Below the pieces are notes generated by a model that worked only from the letters and a program-made list of their open reading frames with translations, did no database searches and was not told the origin of the DNA. Source: a bacterium (GTDB lineage: Bacteria; Cyanobacteriota; Vampirovibrionia; Gastranaerophilales; Gastranaerophilaceae). From it: 23,349 nt of DNA. The position numbers and the translations under genes are program-made. The DNA is taken from positions 1 to 23,349 of the forward strand of contig JAFUUT010000011.1 in the NCBI GenBank assembly GCA_017477685.1, in the 5' to 3' direction. This document shows positions 1 through 7,726 of the stretch, in pieces (position 1 is the first letter of the stretch; every line of letters starts with the position of its first letter).

Positions 1-751
1 GTATTTCGTCTTTTTTTACATCCGGAACTCTGTCTAATATCTGGGGAAGTACTATATCCTTATTGCCAACAGTTATGACTGAGCCTCTCCCTGCGGCTCT
101 TATGTTTTTAACCATGTTTTGTATATCATATTCATCGCTATAAAATCTAGGTGCATCAATCATTGAACCTGTACAATTTTCACTTTTATTTAATTCTTGC
201 AGACTTCTGTACAAAGATTGATATGTTAAAAATCTATGAGGGATATCATCAATTTCCAAGTCCAAAATACTTTTTCCGATATATCTATTATTGTAGCTAT
301 AGTTTAATACTTTTATGCCTTTTTCCAATGCTTGTTTGTACTCATTTATTGTTTCATTTTCTTCACATAAACCAAGTTCTTGTGCGGCAACGCAAAGTTC
401 TAAAGAACCGCAAAGTTCCTCGTCCGCAATATCGATAAGCCATTTTTCAACAGCTTTTTGCCTGTCTTTTATATTTTCAAAGCAAACTTCAGGGATTTCT
501 AATTTTTTAGTTTTACCGTCTAAAGTTTCTATTGTCACATTGTTTCCCTCAACTTGTACGTTATCTATTTTTGCTTTAAATAGGTTGTATTTACGTTTTT
601 CAGCTTCTTCTTGCTCAGATCTTATGTGGGTTTCAGGTATAAATTCATCATTTGTATCAGTACCTTTGAATGCAGTTATTGCATTTTGTTTTGCCGGAGT
701 GTTTTGGTAATTAAAGCTGCTAAAAATATTGTAAGCCGGGGTAATTCTCAT
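1..751 (-). CDS. partial unknown protein with N-terminal F-K-G motif
   Basis: The frame is open from an ATG at 751-749 to the left edge of the window with no stop, giving at least 250 residues; the C-terminus lies outside. The start is supported by an AAGGA ribosome site about seven bases upstream. The first 30 residues are low-complexity and Asn/Gln-rich (MRITPAYNIF...) and end in ITAFKG, the same style of N-terminus seen in the 670-residue protein at 18073. The body is a charged soluble-looking region with no signal peptide or membrane segment. I do not recognise a family. It is divergent from priA, with 129 bp between the two start codons. It is probably a lineage-specific protein; no function is assigned. 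Confidence 0.8.
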   Translation of the reverse strand, partial: MRITPAYNIFSSFNYQNTPAKQNAITAFKGTDTNDEFIPETHIRSEQEEAEKRKYNLFKAKIDNVQVEGNNVTIETLDGKTKKLEIPEVCFENIKDRQKAVEKWLIDIADEELCGSLELCVAAQELGLCEENETINEYKQALEKGIKVLNYSYNNRYIGKSILDLEIDDIPHRFLTYQSLYRSLQELNKSENCTGSMIDAPRFYSDEYDIQNMVKNIRAAGRGSVITVGNKDIVLPQILDRVPDVKKDEI

Positions 752-868
752 ATTATGTCCTTTCATGATTATTGTATTCAGCATTATTAATGTTCCTAAA
801 AATATTATTTGCTATTGAGTAAAAATATATTTACAATTCTTAATATGTACCAATAATGCTTGATTATA

Positions 869-883
869 TATAATAAGAATATG
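869..883 (+). promoter_or_regulatory. putative leaderless promoter of priA
   Basis: A perfect -10 hexamer TATAAT (869-874) lies exactly six bases before the ATG at 881, and no Shine-Dalgarno precedes that ATG. If transcription starts 7 bases after the hexamer, the mRNA begins at the start codon. No good -35 element is visible, so this rests on the -10 and on the same spacing at three other genes in the window. Confidence 0.45.
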
Positions 884-3175
884 ACGGACGTTATTCAAAA
901 TAAATTATTTGAGCAAAAATTGGCACTCAAAAAACGTGTTATTGATAATGAGAGTGAAAAGAGTGAATATAATAAATATGCGGTCTGCCTTGTTAATATA
1001 AAAGCTATGGGAGTTCGTACATTTAGTTATGAAATTCCTCTGCATTTTCAGAATAAAATAAAAATCGGTCAGGCACTTTTGGTTCCTTTTGGCAGACAGG
1101 GTATGATTAACGCATTTTGCGTCGGATTTAGCAACTATTTGCCCCCTGATATTAAAGCAAAACCGATTACAAAGATTTTAGATGAAACACCGTTATTCTC
1201 ATCAGAATATTTAAAACTGCTGGAGTGGGTGGCAAATTATTATTGTACGGATTTAATAACCGTCCTGAATGCTGCAATTCCGCTAAAACTTATTGAAAAA
1301 TCATTAAAAACCGAATTATCAATTGAGTATGTAAGAGATTTTGGGGCAACAAAAAGACAATTACAAGTCTTGGACGTTTTGAAAAATAAAGGTAAGATGC
1401 CTTTAGTTTCTTTTGAAAAACTTGCCAAAACTACCCGCGCTACCGTTAAAAAACTTGAGGCTCTCGGGTGTGTGCGAATTTGCGAAGAAGAAATTTACCG
1501 CAATCCGTTAGATATATTGAATATTGATAAAATTGAACCGTTGAATGAACTTTCTGAATCGCAACAGGAAGTTTATGAGGGTATTTCTAAGCAAATTAAA
1601 AAAGAAAAATCACCAAAGATTCTTCTTCACGGCGTAACAGCGAGCGGAAAAACAGAGGTTTATTTCAAACTCATAGATGATACCATTAAATCGGGTAAGA
1701 ATGTTTTATTCTTAGCACCGGAAATTGCCCTTGCCTCTCAACTCACAAAACGCCTTGCCAAAAAATTCGGGACAAAGGATGTTGCGATTTGGCATTCAAG
1801 TATTTCTGAGGGCGAGAGATATGATGTTTGGCAAAAACTTTATAAAAATGAGATAAAAATTCTTGCAGGTGCAAGAAGTGCAGTTTTTGCGCCTTTGCAA
1901 AATATCGGACTTATCATAATAGACGAAGAACACGAAGGTGCGTACAAACAAACTACCCCTGCACCCAGATATGATGCGAGGTTGGTTGCTCAAAAGCTTG
2001 CGGAGTTTAACAAATGTCCGCTCATTTTGGGTTCTGCAACTCCTGATATTTCAAGTTATTATTATGCGGTTAATTCAAATCATCTATATCAAATGCTGAA
2101 ACGCTATAATAATGCAAAGGTTGCTCCGGTTACGGTTATAAATATGCAAGAGTATGGTCAAGCTGCATATAAGCATCTTATTTCTTTACCCCTGCAGAAT
2201 GCAATCAAAGAAACTCTTGATAAAAAACAGCAAGTCATATTATTAATCAATCGGCGCGGATATTCAACATTCACTCAATGTCAAGGCTGCGGGCATGTTA
2301 TTGAATGCCCGAATTGTGCAATTCCTATGATATGGCATTCAAAAGATAATATGCTAAAGTGTCATTATTGCAATCATGCTGAGTATTTCCCTGATGTGTG
2401 TCCAAATTGCGGGTGTGATATTTTAAAAAATTCCGGTACAGGTACCCAAAAAATTGAACAGTATATTGAAGAAATTTTTCAAGGATACAATATTGCCCGA
2501 ATAGACAGTGATGTTTTAGTACGCAAAGGGGAACATATAAGGCTTTTAGATAAATTTCAAAAAGGTGAAATTGATATTCTTGTAGGGACACAGATGATTG
2601 CAAAAGGTCTTGATAATCCGAATGTTACTCTTGTCGGGGTTATATCAGCAGATGCAAGTTTTAATCTGCCTGATTATCGCGCATCAGAAAGAGGATTTCA
2701 ATTGTTAACTCAGGTAGCCGGTCGTGCCGGACGCGGGGAATTCAACGGCAGAGTTTATTTCCAAACATATAACCCTGAATATTATGCATTAGAGAGTGCA
2801 AAATCTCAAAACTACAGAGAATTTTATGACAAAGAAATAAAGTCCCGAGAAGAATTTGATTATCCTCCTTTTAGCCAAATTATACGTATAATTATGAGTT
2901 CTCAAAACAAATTCCGTGCGGAAAAATCCGCTCAAGAAGTTGCACTCAGATTATGCACAATGATTGAGAAATTCGGGTTTGGAGAAAGACTTGAAGTTCT
3001 TGGGCCGACACCTTGTGTCATTGAAAGAATAAATAGCCTGTGGCGTTTTCAGATAATAATTAAGAATAAACTGGAAGATAAGGGACATCAGTTTGTTTCA
3101 AGTTTTCTGTCTAAAATCAATGCTCCAAAAGATATAAAAATGACTGTTGATGTTGACCCGCTGGATATTTTATAG
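881..3175 (+). CDS. priA: primosomal replication-restart helicase PriA
   Basis: PriA recognises stalled or repaired replication forks and reloads the replisome, using 3'-5' DEAH-type helicase activity. In the 764-residue product from the ATG at 881, the N-terminal DNA-binding region contains RTFSYEIP. Walker A is GVTASGKT (251-258), the Walker B-like motif is DEEH (348-351), and a helicase tail has SERGFQLLTQVAGRAGR. Eight cysteines at 467, 470, 476, 479, 494, 497, 507 and 510 form the paired zinc sites typical of PriA. Length is normal for the family. A TTG at 860 would add seven residues, but it lies just upstream of the TATAAT and has no ribosome site, so I prefer the ATG. No terminator is obvious after the stop. 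Confidence 0.96.
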   Translation: MTDVIQNKLFEQKLALKKRVIDNESEKSEYNKYAVCLVNIKAMGVRTFSYEIPLHFQNKIKIGQALLVPFGRQGMINAFCVGFSNYLPPDIKAKPITKILDETPLFSSEYLKLLEWVANYYCTDLITVLNAAIPLKLIEKSLKTELSIEYVRDFGATKRQLQVLDVLKNKGKMPLVSFEKLAKTTRATVKKLEALGCVRICEEEIYRNPLDILNIDKIEPLNELSESQQEVYEGISKQIKKEKSPKILLHGVTASGKTEVYFKLIDDTIKSGKNVLFLAPEIALASQLTKRLAKKFGTKDVAIWHSSISEGERYDVWQKLYKNEIKILAGARSAVFAPLQNIGLIIIDEEHEGAYKQTTPAPRYDARLVAQKLAEFNKCPLILGSATPDISSYYYAVNSNHLYQMLKRYNNAKVAPVTVINMQEYGQAAYKHLISLPLQNAIKETLDKKQQVILLINRRGYSTFTQCQGCGHVIECPNCAIPMIWHSKDNMLKCHYCNHAEYFPDVCPNCGCDILKNSGTGTQKIEQYIEEIFQGYNIARIDSDVLVRKGEHIRLLDKFQKGEIDILVGTQMIAKGLDNPNVTLVGVISADASFNLPDYRASERGFQLLTQVAGRAGRGEFNGRVYFQTYNPEYYALESAKSQNYREFYDKEIKSREEFDYPPFSQIIRIIMSSQNKFRAEKSAQEVALRLCTMIEKFGFGERLEVLGPTPCVIERINSLWRFQIIIKNKLEDKGHQFVSSFLSKINAPKDIKMTVDVDPLDIL

Positions 3176-3242
3176 GGGTAAATGTTATTATTGCTATCAA
3201 AGACTTTGCTTTATCCAAAATGTAAACTTATGTAAAGCTCAA

Positions 3243-3271
3243 TTTAAGCGCGGCTGGAATCTAACTATAAT
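3243..3271 (+). promoter_or_regulatory. possible promoter for the 97-residue gene
   Basis: TATAAT (3266-3271) is preceded after 17 bp by a weak -35, TTTAAG (3243-3248). It would give a 5' leader of about 110 nt before the gene at 3390. The rest of the 214-bp gap after priA shows nothing recognisable apart from two ATGTAAA words around 3220-3236. Confidence 0.35.
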
Positions 3272-3389
3272 AGTCATTATGGTATGATGTGAAATAAGGT
3301 AAGGCGAGTGATTTTTGTCAATTTTTTTGTTCAAAAATTCTTTATATGTATATAGGGGATATAAAATATGAATATAGGGAGGAATTATT

Positions 3390-3683
3390 ATGCGCATTTC
3401 ATTTCTTAAAGAAGTTGCATTAGCAGTAAAAAATGGTTGGTCATATGTTGCCGGAAAAGGTCCTGGCTATGCGATGTCACATCTGATGAAAAAATTTACC
3501 GATAAAAATGGTAATATATTTACACAGAAAATATTTGAAAGTGGTGATAGGATATTATTTAAGTCAAATGGTGATGAAATACTAAGATTGACAGACGGAA
3601 GTATCGGAAAATTAACGCCGGACAACGTTTCTTATTGTTGGAAAAAAGGTGCGACAGGACGCTTTGGTTGGGTTAAAGTATAG
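3390..3683 (+). CDS. hypothetical 97-residue protein
   Basis: An ATG with a strong AGGGAGG ribosome site eight bases upstream opens a 97-codon frame ending in TAG. The product is basic (about 18 Lys/Arg) with Gly-rich segments, for example VAGKGPGYAM near residues 20-29 and the C-terminal GRFGWVKV. It has no signal peptide, membrane helix or cysteine cluster; its only cysteine is near residue 83. The middle (about 37-75) looks like short beta strands with turns such as DKNGN and SNGDE. I do not recognise a family. A bidirectional terminator lies just downstream. It is likely a real, separately transcribed small gene of unknown function. Confidence 0.75.
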   Translation: MRISFLKEVALAVKNGWSYVAGKGPGYAMSHLMKKFTDKNGNIFTQKIFESGDRILFKSNGDEILRLTDGSIGKLTPDNVSYCWKKGATGRFGWVKV

Positions 3684-3713
3684 CGTAAATAAGTCCTGTT
3701 TATAAATTATAGA

Positions 3714-3755
3714 AGTAAAAAGCGGCATTTGTATAATCAAATGCTGCTTTTTACT
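3714..3755. terminator. bidirectional intrinsic terminator
   Basis: An 18-bp stem (3714-3731 paired with 3738-3755, one G-U pair) encloses the loop TATAAT. The stem ends in A-rich and T-rich tracts on both sides, so it can terminate both the 97-residue gene (plus) and the ferredoxin gene (minus), whose stop codon it touches. Confidence 0.9.
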
Positions 3756-4009
3756 TATTTCAATTCTTTATCGATTGCGGCGAGAACTTTTTCAACTGTC
3801 GCCTCTTTAATAATTTCGTCATTAACTTTTACATAAGGAGCCTTAGAGAATTCCCAATCAATAGAGCATAGCCCTAAGCAAGGTGTTCCGGCTACGTGTA
3901 CATCTTTTCCGTATTTTTTAGGAACAAGAGCTATTAATTCTTGCAGATTTGAAGAACCCATTACAAAACAAGTTGTGCCTAAACATACCTTTACATTAAC
4001 TTTTGCCAT
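3755..4009 (-). CDS. thioredoxin-like [2Fe-2S] ferredoxin (NuoE/HydE-type domain)
   Basis: The 84-residue protein has the four cysteines of the thioredoxin-fold [2Fe-2S] ferredoxins: C9-x4-C14 and C44-x3-C48 in GTPCLGLCS. This is the fold of the small NuoE subunit of NADH dehydrogenases and of electron-bifurcating hydrogenase subunits. Free-standing copies carry electrons in anaerobes. Known family members bind one [2Fe-2S] cluster; which partner this one serves is not visible here. The window does contain an [FeFe] hydrogenase, but 9.5 kb away. An AGGAG ribosome site lies about 10 bases before the ATG. It is transcribed alone, divergently from gyrB, with its own promoter. Confidence 0.88.
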   Translation of the reverse strand: MAKVNVKVCLGTTCFVMGSSNLQELIALVPKKYGKDVHVAGTPCLGLCSIDWEFSKAPYVKVNDEIIKEATVEKVLAAIDKELK

Positions 4010-4046
4010 TCTATTCTTACTCCTAAAAGACAGTTTTTACAAAATT

Positions 4047-4075
4047 ATTCTATTATGTTGAAAATTATAAAGCAA
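4047..4075 (-). promoter_or_regulatory. promoter of the [2Fe-2S] ferredoxin gene
   Basis: On the minus strand, -35 TTGCTT (4075-4070) and -10 TAGAAT (4052-4047) are separated by 17 bp. They would give a leader of about 30 nt containing the AGGAG ribosome site. Confidence 0.55.
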
Positions 4076-4111
4076 GAGGGCTGAACCTTAGATATTATGT
4101 AACTTTTCAAT

Positions 4112-4130
4112 GTTAAGTTATATTCTTAAC
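4112..4130. repeat. inverted repeat upstream of the gyrB promoter
   Basis: GTTAAG (4112-4117) and CTTAAC (4125-4130) form a perfect 6-bp inverted repeat with a 7-bp spacer, ending 14 bp before the gyrB -35. It could be an operator, but arms this short in AT-rich DNA may be chance. Confidence 0.3.
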
Positions 4131-4144
4131 TTTAGGTAAAGATT

Positions 4145-4174
4145 TTGGTAAAAATCTTGTGTTTATGCTATTAT
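4145..4174 (+). promoter_or_regulatory. gyrB promoter
   Basis: The -35 TTGGTA (4145-4150), an 18-bp spacer and an extended -10 TGC-TATTAT (4166-4174) precede the gyrB start. The predicted transcript starts near 4181, leaving a 24-nt leader that contains the ribosome site AGGGAG (4193-4198). Confidence 0.65.
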
Positions 4175-4204
4175 ATAAGAAAAGAGCAGACTAGGGAGAA
4201 GTGT

Positions 4205-6781
4205 ATGTCAGAAAATATGACCAATGATGCAGCTGTTGAGGCGTTGGAAACAGCAACAGAAAATATAGCAAAAGAAGAATTGAGAAAACAGATAAATGAA
4301 GAATTTGTTGACCCTGATGCGGGAAAACACGAAGAATATGAAACTCATTCGGATGAAGACTATGATGCAAGTAATATTCGTGTATTAGAAGGTTTGGAAG
4401 CGGTTCGTGTAAGGCCCGGAATGTATATCGGTTCCACATCTCAAAGAGGGCTTCATCACTGTATATACGAAATCGTTGATAACTCTATTGACGAATCTTT
4501 AGCCGGATATTGTACTGATATTTATGTAACTATAAACAAAGATAACAGTGTAACGGTTGAGGATAACGGACGTGGCATTCCTGTTGATGTAAAAGAAGGA
4601 ACAGGAAAGTCTGCTTTGGAAATTGTTCATACAGTTTTGCACGCAGGCGGCAAATTCGGTGACGGGGGATATAAAGTATCCGGTGGTTTGCACGGTGTTG
4701 GGGCGTCTGTTGTAAATGCTTTGTCAGAAAAATATATAGTTGAAGTTTCTCGTCAAGGTTATGTTTGGCGTCAAGAGTATATGCGAGGAGAACCAATGGC
4801 TCCTGTTGAAAAGTGTGAGCCTACAGAAAGAACAGGTACAAAAACTACTTTCTGGCCTGACCCTGAAATATTTACAGAAACAACAGAAATTGATTCTGAA
4901 GTTATCGGAACTCGTTTAAGAGAAATGGCTTTCTTAAATAAAGGGTTGAAAATTATTTTCAAACATCCGGGTATGGAAGAAGCTGAAGTATTCCATTATG
5001 AAGGCGGTATCGGAAGTTATGTGGAATTTTTGAACAAGAACAGAACTGTTCTTCATGACAAGCCGATTTATATTGATAAGGTCGTTGGTGATATCCAAGT
5101 TGAAGTTGCTATGCAATATACAGATTCTTATCAAGAAAATATATTGTCTTTTGCCAATAATATTAATACACATTTTGGCGGAACTCATATGACAGGTTTT
5201 AGAAACGCCATTACACGTGTATTGAACGATTATGCAAGAAAGAATAAAATTCTGAAAGATTCAGACCAAAACTTGTCAGGTGATGATGTTAGGGAAGGTT
5301 TGACGGCTATTGTTTCTGTTAAGATTCCTAACCCTGAATTTGAAGGTCAGACAAAAGAAAAACTGGGTTCAATAGAAGCATTGAGTGCTGTTCAAGATGC
5401 TGTAAGAGATAAATTACAAGAATGGCTTGAATTTAATCCAAAAATGGCAAAAGCTATTATTGAAAAAACACTCCAAGCACAACGTGCAAGGGAAGCTGCA
5501 AGAAAGGCAAGAGAACTGACAAGACGTAAATCAGTTTTGGAAAATTCTACTTTACCGGGCAAACTTGCCGACTGCTCAAATAGGGATGCTTCTCAGTGTG
5601 AAATATTCCTTGTTGAGGGGGATTCTGCGGGCGGGTCTGCAAAACAGGGCAGAAACAGAATGTTCCAAGCTATTTTGCCTTTAAGAGGTAAAATTTTGAA
5701 TGTCGAAAAGGCTCGTTTAGACAGAATTTATGCGAATAACGAAATTCAATCTATGGTTCAGGCTTTTGGTATAAAAATCAGCAGAAATCCTGAAGAAGTT
5801 GAACTTGAAAAGCTTCGTTATCACAAAATCATTATCATGACCGATGCTGATGTTGACGGCGCTCATATCAGAACTTTGATGTTAACATTCTTCTTCAGAT
5901 ATGCAAGACCATTGATTGAAAACGGTTATGTATATATTGCCCAGCCGCCTTTATTCAAAGTTACTCAGGGCAAGACTTCCGAATATTTATTCAATGAGCA
6001 TGTTTTGGATAAGATGCTTAAAGAACGCGGTATAAAGAATTTAAGCTTGTCTGATAAGGCTGGCAACAAGGTTAAAACCGGAGATGAATTATTAGGTTTG
6101 ATTAAAAATATGTCTGAATTTTACAAATCATATAATAATCCTATTTTGAACTTGTTCCCGGCCGTATTTTTAAGGGGGCTGGTTCGTTCTGATGTACAAC
6201 TTGCGGATTTTGATTCTCAAGATGTGATGAATAAGCACTGTGAATACTTGAACCACTATCTGCAAGACCATGCAAAGAACTACAACATTGCGGAGGCTGA
6301 AAATTATAAAGTTGAAGTCAAGTATAATGCCGAGAATGCTAAATATTCATTCATTTTACATCTGAACGACGAAGAACATGTAGTGTTAAATCAAAATATT
6401 ATAAAGAGTACGGAATTTAAACGCTTGAAAGAATCTTATCCGTTGATTAGGGATTATTTGATTGAAGAAACTGACGGACTTTTATTAGAAACTGATACAG
6501 AAAAAATTGAAATCAATTCGTTTGAAAAATTGCAAAAAACTATTGACGAAAGAGGTCAAAGAGGATTGCAAATTCAACGATTCAAAGGGTTAGGCGAAAT
6601 GATGCCTCAACAGCTTTGGGAAACTACAATGGATCCTGCAACAAGAACTTTGTTAAAAGTTAATATTGAAGATGCAATGATTTGTGATCAATTATTTGAT
6701 GTGTTGATGGGCGACAGAGTTGAACCAAGGCGTGATTTCATTCAATCGAATGCGGTTTATGCAACAAATATTGATACATAA
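4205..6781 (+). CDS. gyrB: DNA gyrase subunit B
   Basis: GyrB is the ATPase and TOPRIM subunit that, with GyrA, introduces negative supercoils. The 858-residue product has the GHKL ATPase motifs (VRVRPGMYIG near 67-76; EIVDNSIDE; GGLHGVGASVVNALS). The TOPRIM domain carries the catalytic acids E471 (EGDSAGGSAKQGR) and D547/D549 (DADVDG), and the tail has QRFKGLGEM. A roughly 170-residue insertion sits between TOPRIM and the tail, as in E. coli-type GyrB, and the end (EPRRDFI...NIDT) matches GyrB rather than ParE. The start at 4205 has an AGGGAG site; a TTG at 4145 is rejected because it lies on the promoter. About 48 extra acidic residues precede the conserved N-terminus. Confidence 0.96.
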   Translation: MSENMTNDAAVEALETATENIAKEELRKQINEEFVDPDAGKHEEYETHSDEDYDASNIRVLEGLEAVRVRPGMYIGSTSQRGLHHCIYEIVDNSIDESLAGYCTDIYVTINKDNSVTVEDNGRGIPVDVKEGTGKSALEIVHTVLHAGGKFGDGGYKVSGGLHGVGASVVNALSEKYIVEVSRQGYVWRQEYMRGEPMAPVEKCEPTERTGTKTTFWPDPEIFTETTEIDSEVIGTRLREMAFLNKGLKIIFKHPGMEEAEVFHYEGGIGSYVEFLNKNRTVLHDKPIYIDKVVGDIQVEVAMQYTDSYQENILSFANNINTHFGGTHMTGFRNAITRVLNDYARKNKILKDSDQNLSGDDVREGLTAIVSVKIPNPEFEGQTKEKLGSIEALSAVQDAVRDKLQEWLEFNPKMAKAIIEKTLQAQRAREAARKARELTRRKSVLENSTLPGKLADCSNRDASQCEIFLVEGDSAGGSAKQGRNRMFQAILPLRGKILNVEKARLDRIYANNEIQSMVQAFGIKISRNPEEVELEKLRYHKIIIMTDADVDGAHIRTLMLTFFFRYARPLIENGYVYIAQPPLFKVTQGKTSEYLFNEHVLDKMLKERGIKNLSLSDKAGNKVKTGDELLGLIKNMSEFYKSYNNPILNLFPAVFLRGLVRSDVQLADFDSQDVMNKHCEYLNHYLQDHAKNYNIAEAENYKVEVKYNAENAKYSFILHLNDEEHVVLNQNIIKSTEFKRLKESYPLIRDYLIEETDGLLLETDTEKIEINSFEKLQKTIDERGQRGLQIQRFKGLGEMMPQQLWETTMDPATRTLLKVNIEDAMICDQLFDVLMGDRVEPRRDFIQSNAVYATNIDT

Positions 6782-6785
6782 TTAT

Positions 6786-6817
6786 AAAAAAGAGAGATAT
6801 TTAAATCTCTCTTTTTT
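6786..6817. terminator. bidirectional intrinsic terminator
   Basis: A perfect 13-bp stem (6786-6798 with 6805-6817) encloses a 6-base loop. The stem base is A6 on one side and T6 on the other, so it serves gyrB on the plus strand and the XRE regulator on the minus strand, whose stop codon overlaps the right arm. Confidence 0.92.
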
Positions 6818-7025
6818 ATTTCAATAATTTATAAGTTTCTATTTCAAAATAATTTGCGATTTTATCAAGTTTTTCAATAGTGATATTCATTTTTAAATTT
6901 TCAACTTTAGATATGTAAGAATTGTCAAAGCCTAATGTCAAAGATAAATTTTCTTTTGTGATATGCTTTTTGTTTCTTAGTTTTTGGATATTTTTTGCGA
7001 TGTTTATTTTAGAACTTTGATTCAT
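6816..7025 (-). CDS. small XRE-family (Cro/C1-type) HTH regulator
   Basis: The 69-residue protein is essentially one helix-turn-helix domain: IAKNIQKLRNKKHITKENL, then LSLTLGFDNSYISKVENLK with the recognition helix, then ITIEKLDKIANYFEIETYKLL. This is the classic Cro/C1 pattern, and the protein likely acts as a dimeric repressor. There is no effector or protease domain. The ribosome site before the ATG is weak. It is divergent from a second mini-regulator with 92 bp between starts, which suggests that one or both control the shared region. Stand-alone XRE proteins of this size are common in toxin-antitoxin modules and phages, but no toxin partner is visible next to it. Confidence 0.85.
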   Translation of the reverse strand: MNQSSKINIAKNIQKLRNKKHITKENLSLTLGFDNSYISKVENLKMNITIEKLDKIANYFEIETYKLLK

Positions 7026-7045
7026 AATTTCATACTTATGGCTAA

Positions 7046-7075
7046 TTGACTAACAGTCCTATTATGAATTATTAT
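7046..7075 (+). promoter_or_regulatory. promoter of the LuxR-type HTH gene
   Basis: TTGACT (7046-7051), an 18-bp spacer and TATTAT (7070-7075) form a reasonable promoter. The -35 overlaps a small dyad, GACT-AAC-AGTC (7048-7058), a possible operator. Confidence 0.5.
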
Positions 7076-7100
7076 TTTTATCATTAACAGGAATGACAGT

Positions 7101-7110
7101 CCATTAATGG
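7101..7110. promoter_or_regulatory. palindrome CCATTAATGG, candidate operator
   Basis: A perfect 10-bp palindrome ends directly before the AGGA ribosome site of the LuxR-type gene and lies downstream of its predicted transcription start. A regulator bound here would block transcription. The link to either mini-regulator is an inference. Confidence 0.35.
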
Positions 7111-7117
7111 AGGAAAT

Positions 7118-7345
7118 ATGAAAGGACGAAAGATTGCTAAAAAAGATGTATATGCGGGGAAATATGATGAAAAATTTTTAAGCTATTTTTTAAATGGCTT
7201 TAGTTATAAACAAATAGGTGAATATATGGATATAAGTAAATATTATATTTCTATGATTACAAAGTATTTATATCGTAAATTTAATGCGGTAAATAATGCA
7301 TCTTTAGCATGTCAGGTAGCAAAAAGAGGTATTAAATCCTTATAA
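7118..7345 (+). CDS. stand-alone LuxR/GerE-type HTH protein
   Basis: The 75-residue protein corresponds to the C-terminal DNA-binding domain of LuxR/NarL regulators with no receiver or ligand domain. Residues 23-70 (FLSYFLNGFSYKQIGEYMDISKYY..., then ITKYLYRKFNAVNNASLACQVAKRG) follow the family pattern of hydrophobic helix, GxSxKxI, DIS turn, long recognition helix and final LA helix. A GGAGG site lies just before the ATG. Single-domain LuxR proteins of this type occur as stand-alone regulators. It is divergent from the XRE gene. No terminator follows until 7727, so its transcript may run about 400 nt into the repeat region. Confidence 0.75.
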   Translation: MKGRKIAKKDVYAGKYDEKFLSYFLNGFSYKQIGEYMDISKYYISMITKYLYRKFNAVNNASLACQVAKRGIKSL

Positions 7346-7362
7346 ATTTATGCTTATATGTG

Positions 7363-7466
7363 TAGCTTGCAGGTCTCCTTTATACTGGATTGCTTCGCTC
7401 TGCTCGCAATGACGGTTAAACATTACATAACCAATGCTTACAACATTTTCCCCTAGCTTGTAGGTC
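7363..7466. repeat. imperfect 13-bp direct repeat, 91 bp apart
   Basis: TAGCTTGCAGGTC (7363-7375) and TAGCTTGTAGGTC (7454-7466) differ at one base. The second copy runs into a perfect palindrome. Confidence 0.6.
7389..7410. repeat. ATTGC/GCAAT intergenic palindrome
   Basis: ATTGC (7389-7393) and GCAAT (7406-7410) flank TTCGCTCTGCTC. This word set (GGATTGCTTCGC... CTCGCAATGACGG) resembles a dispersed intergenic hairpin repeat seen in many bacterial genomes; the resemblance is from memory. Confidence 0.5.
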
Positions 7467-7481
7467 AGGCTTTAGCCTGAC
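7464..7481. repeat. perfect 8-bp palindrome with 2-bp loop
   Basis: GTCAGGCT (7464-7471) and AGCCTGAC (7474-7481) pair perfectly around TT. It is probably a dispersed intergenic repeat unit, as it is GC-richer than its surroundings. Confidence 0.6.
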
Positions 7482-7522
7482 GAATAATATCAGTGCCCTT
7501 TTAAATCATGCCTCACCTCTTT

Positions 7523-7547
7523 CCCTCTCCTATTCTTCAAGAGAGGG
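7523..7547. repeat. CCCTCTC/GAGAGGG palindrome
   Basis: The 7-bp arms (7523-7529 and 7541-7547) enclose an 11-base loop. It is the third distinct hairpin repeat within 160 bp. Confidence 0.5.
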
Positions 7548-7643
7548 GGTAATGCAACATTCGCCCATAGTGTCTTGTTCGTATACATTTACCCTCTTAT
7601 TGTTTACAACCAGTCTAGCCGTGTCTGTGAATAGATAATTACC

Positions 7644-7726
7644 TGCATGTTGAATATGCACATATGAATCTTTTGTATTAAATAAGAATAATCTTTTTCA
7701 TACTTCCAGCTATTCTTAATTAATAC
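7644..7726 (+). ncRNA. candidate structured RNA segment before a terminator
   Basis: Two hairpins precede an intrinsic terminator. The first is TGCAT/ATGCA (7644-7660). The second is a 16-bp stem with one mismatch (7675-7690 with 7711-7726) and a 20-base loop, and it directly abuts the terminator stem at 7727. The lower right arm can extend by wobble pairing into the terminator stem, so the two could compete. No known RNA family is recognised; this could be an sRNA 3' end, a 3' UTR or an attenuator. Confidence 0.35.

Noticed and set aside
315..710. 131-codon plus-strand frame at the left edge
   Set aside because: It is antisense to the open minus-strand gene that has a ribosome site and a coherent protein composition. 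The plus-strand product is Ser/Phe-rich, as expected for a shadow frame.
780..860. 9-bp inverted repeat AGCATTATT (780-788) / AATAATGCT (852-860) in the partial-gene/priA gap
   Set aside because: The arms are AT-rich and 63 bp apart; chance is a sufficient explanation, and it does not align with a clear promoter element.
860..880. TTG start for priA
   Set aside because: It precedes the TATAAT element, has no ribosome site, and adds residues not found in PriA proteins.
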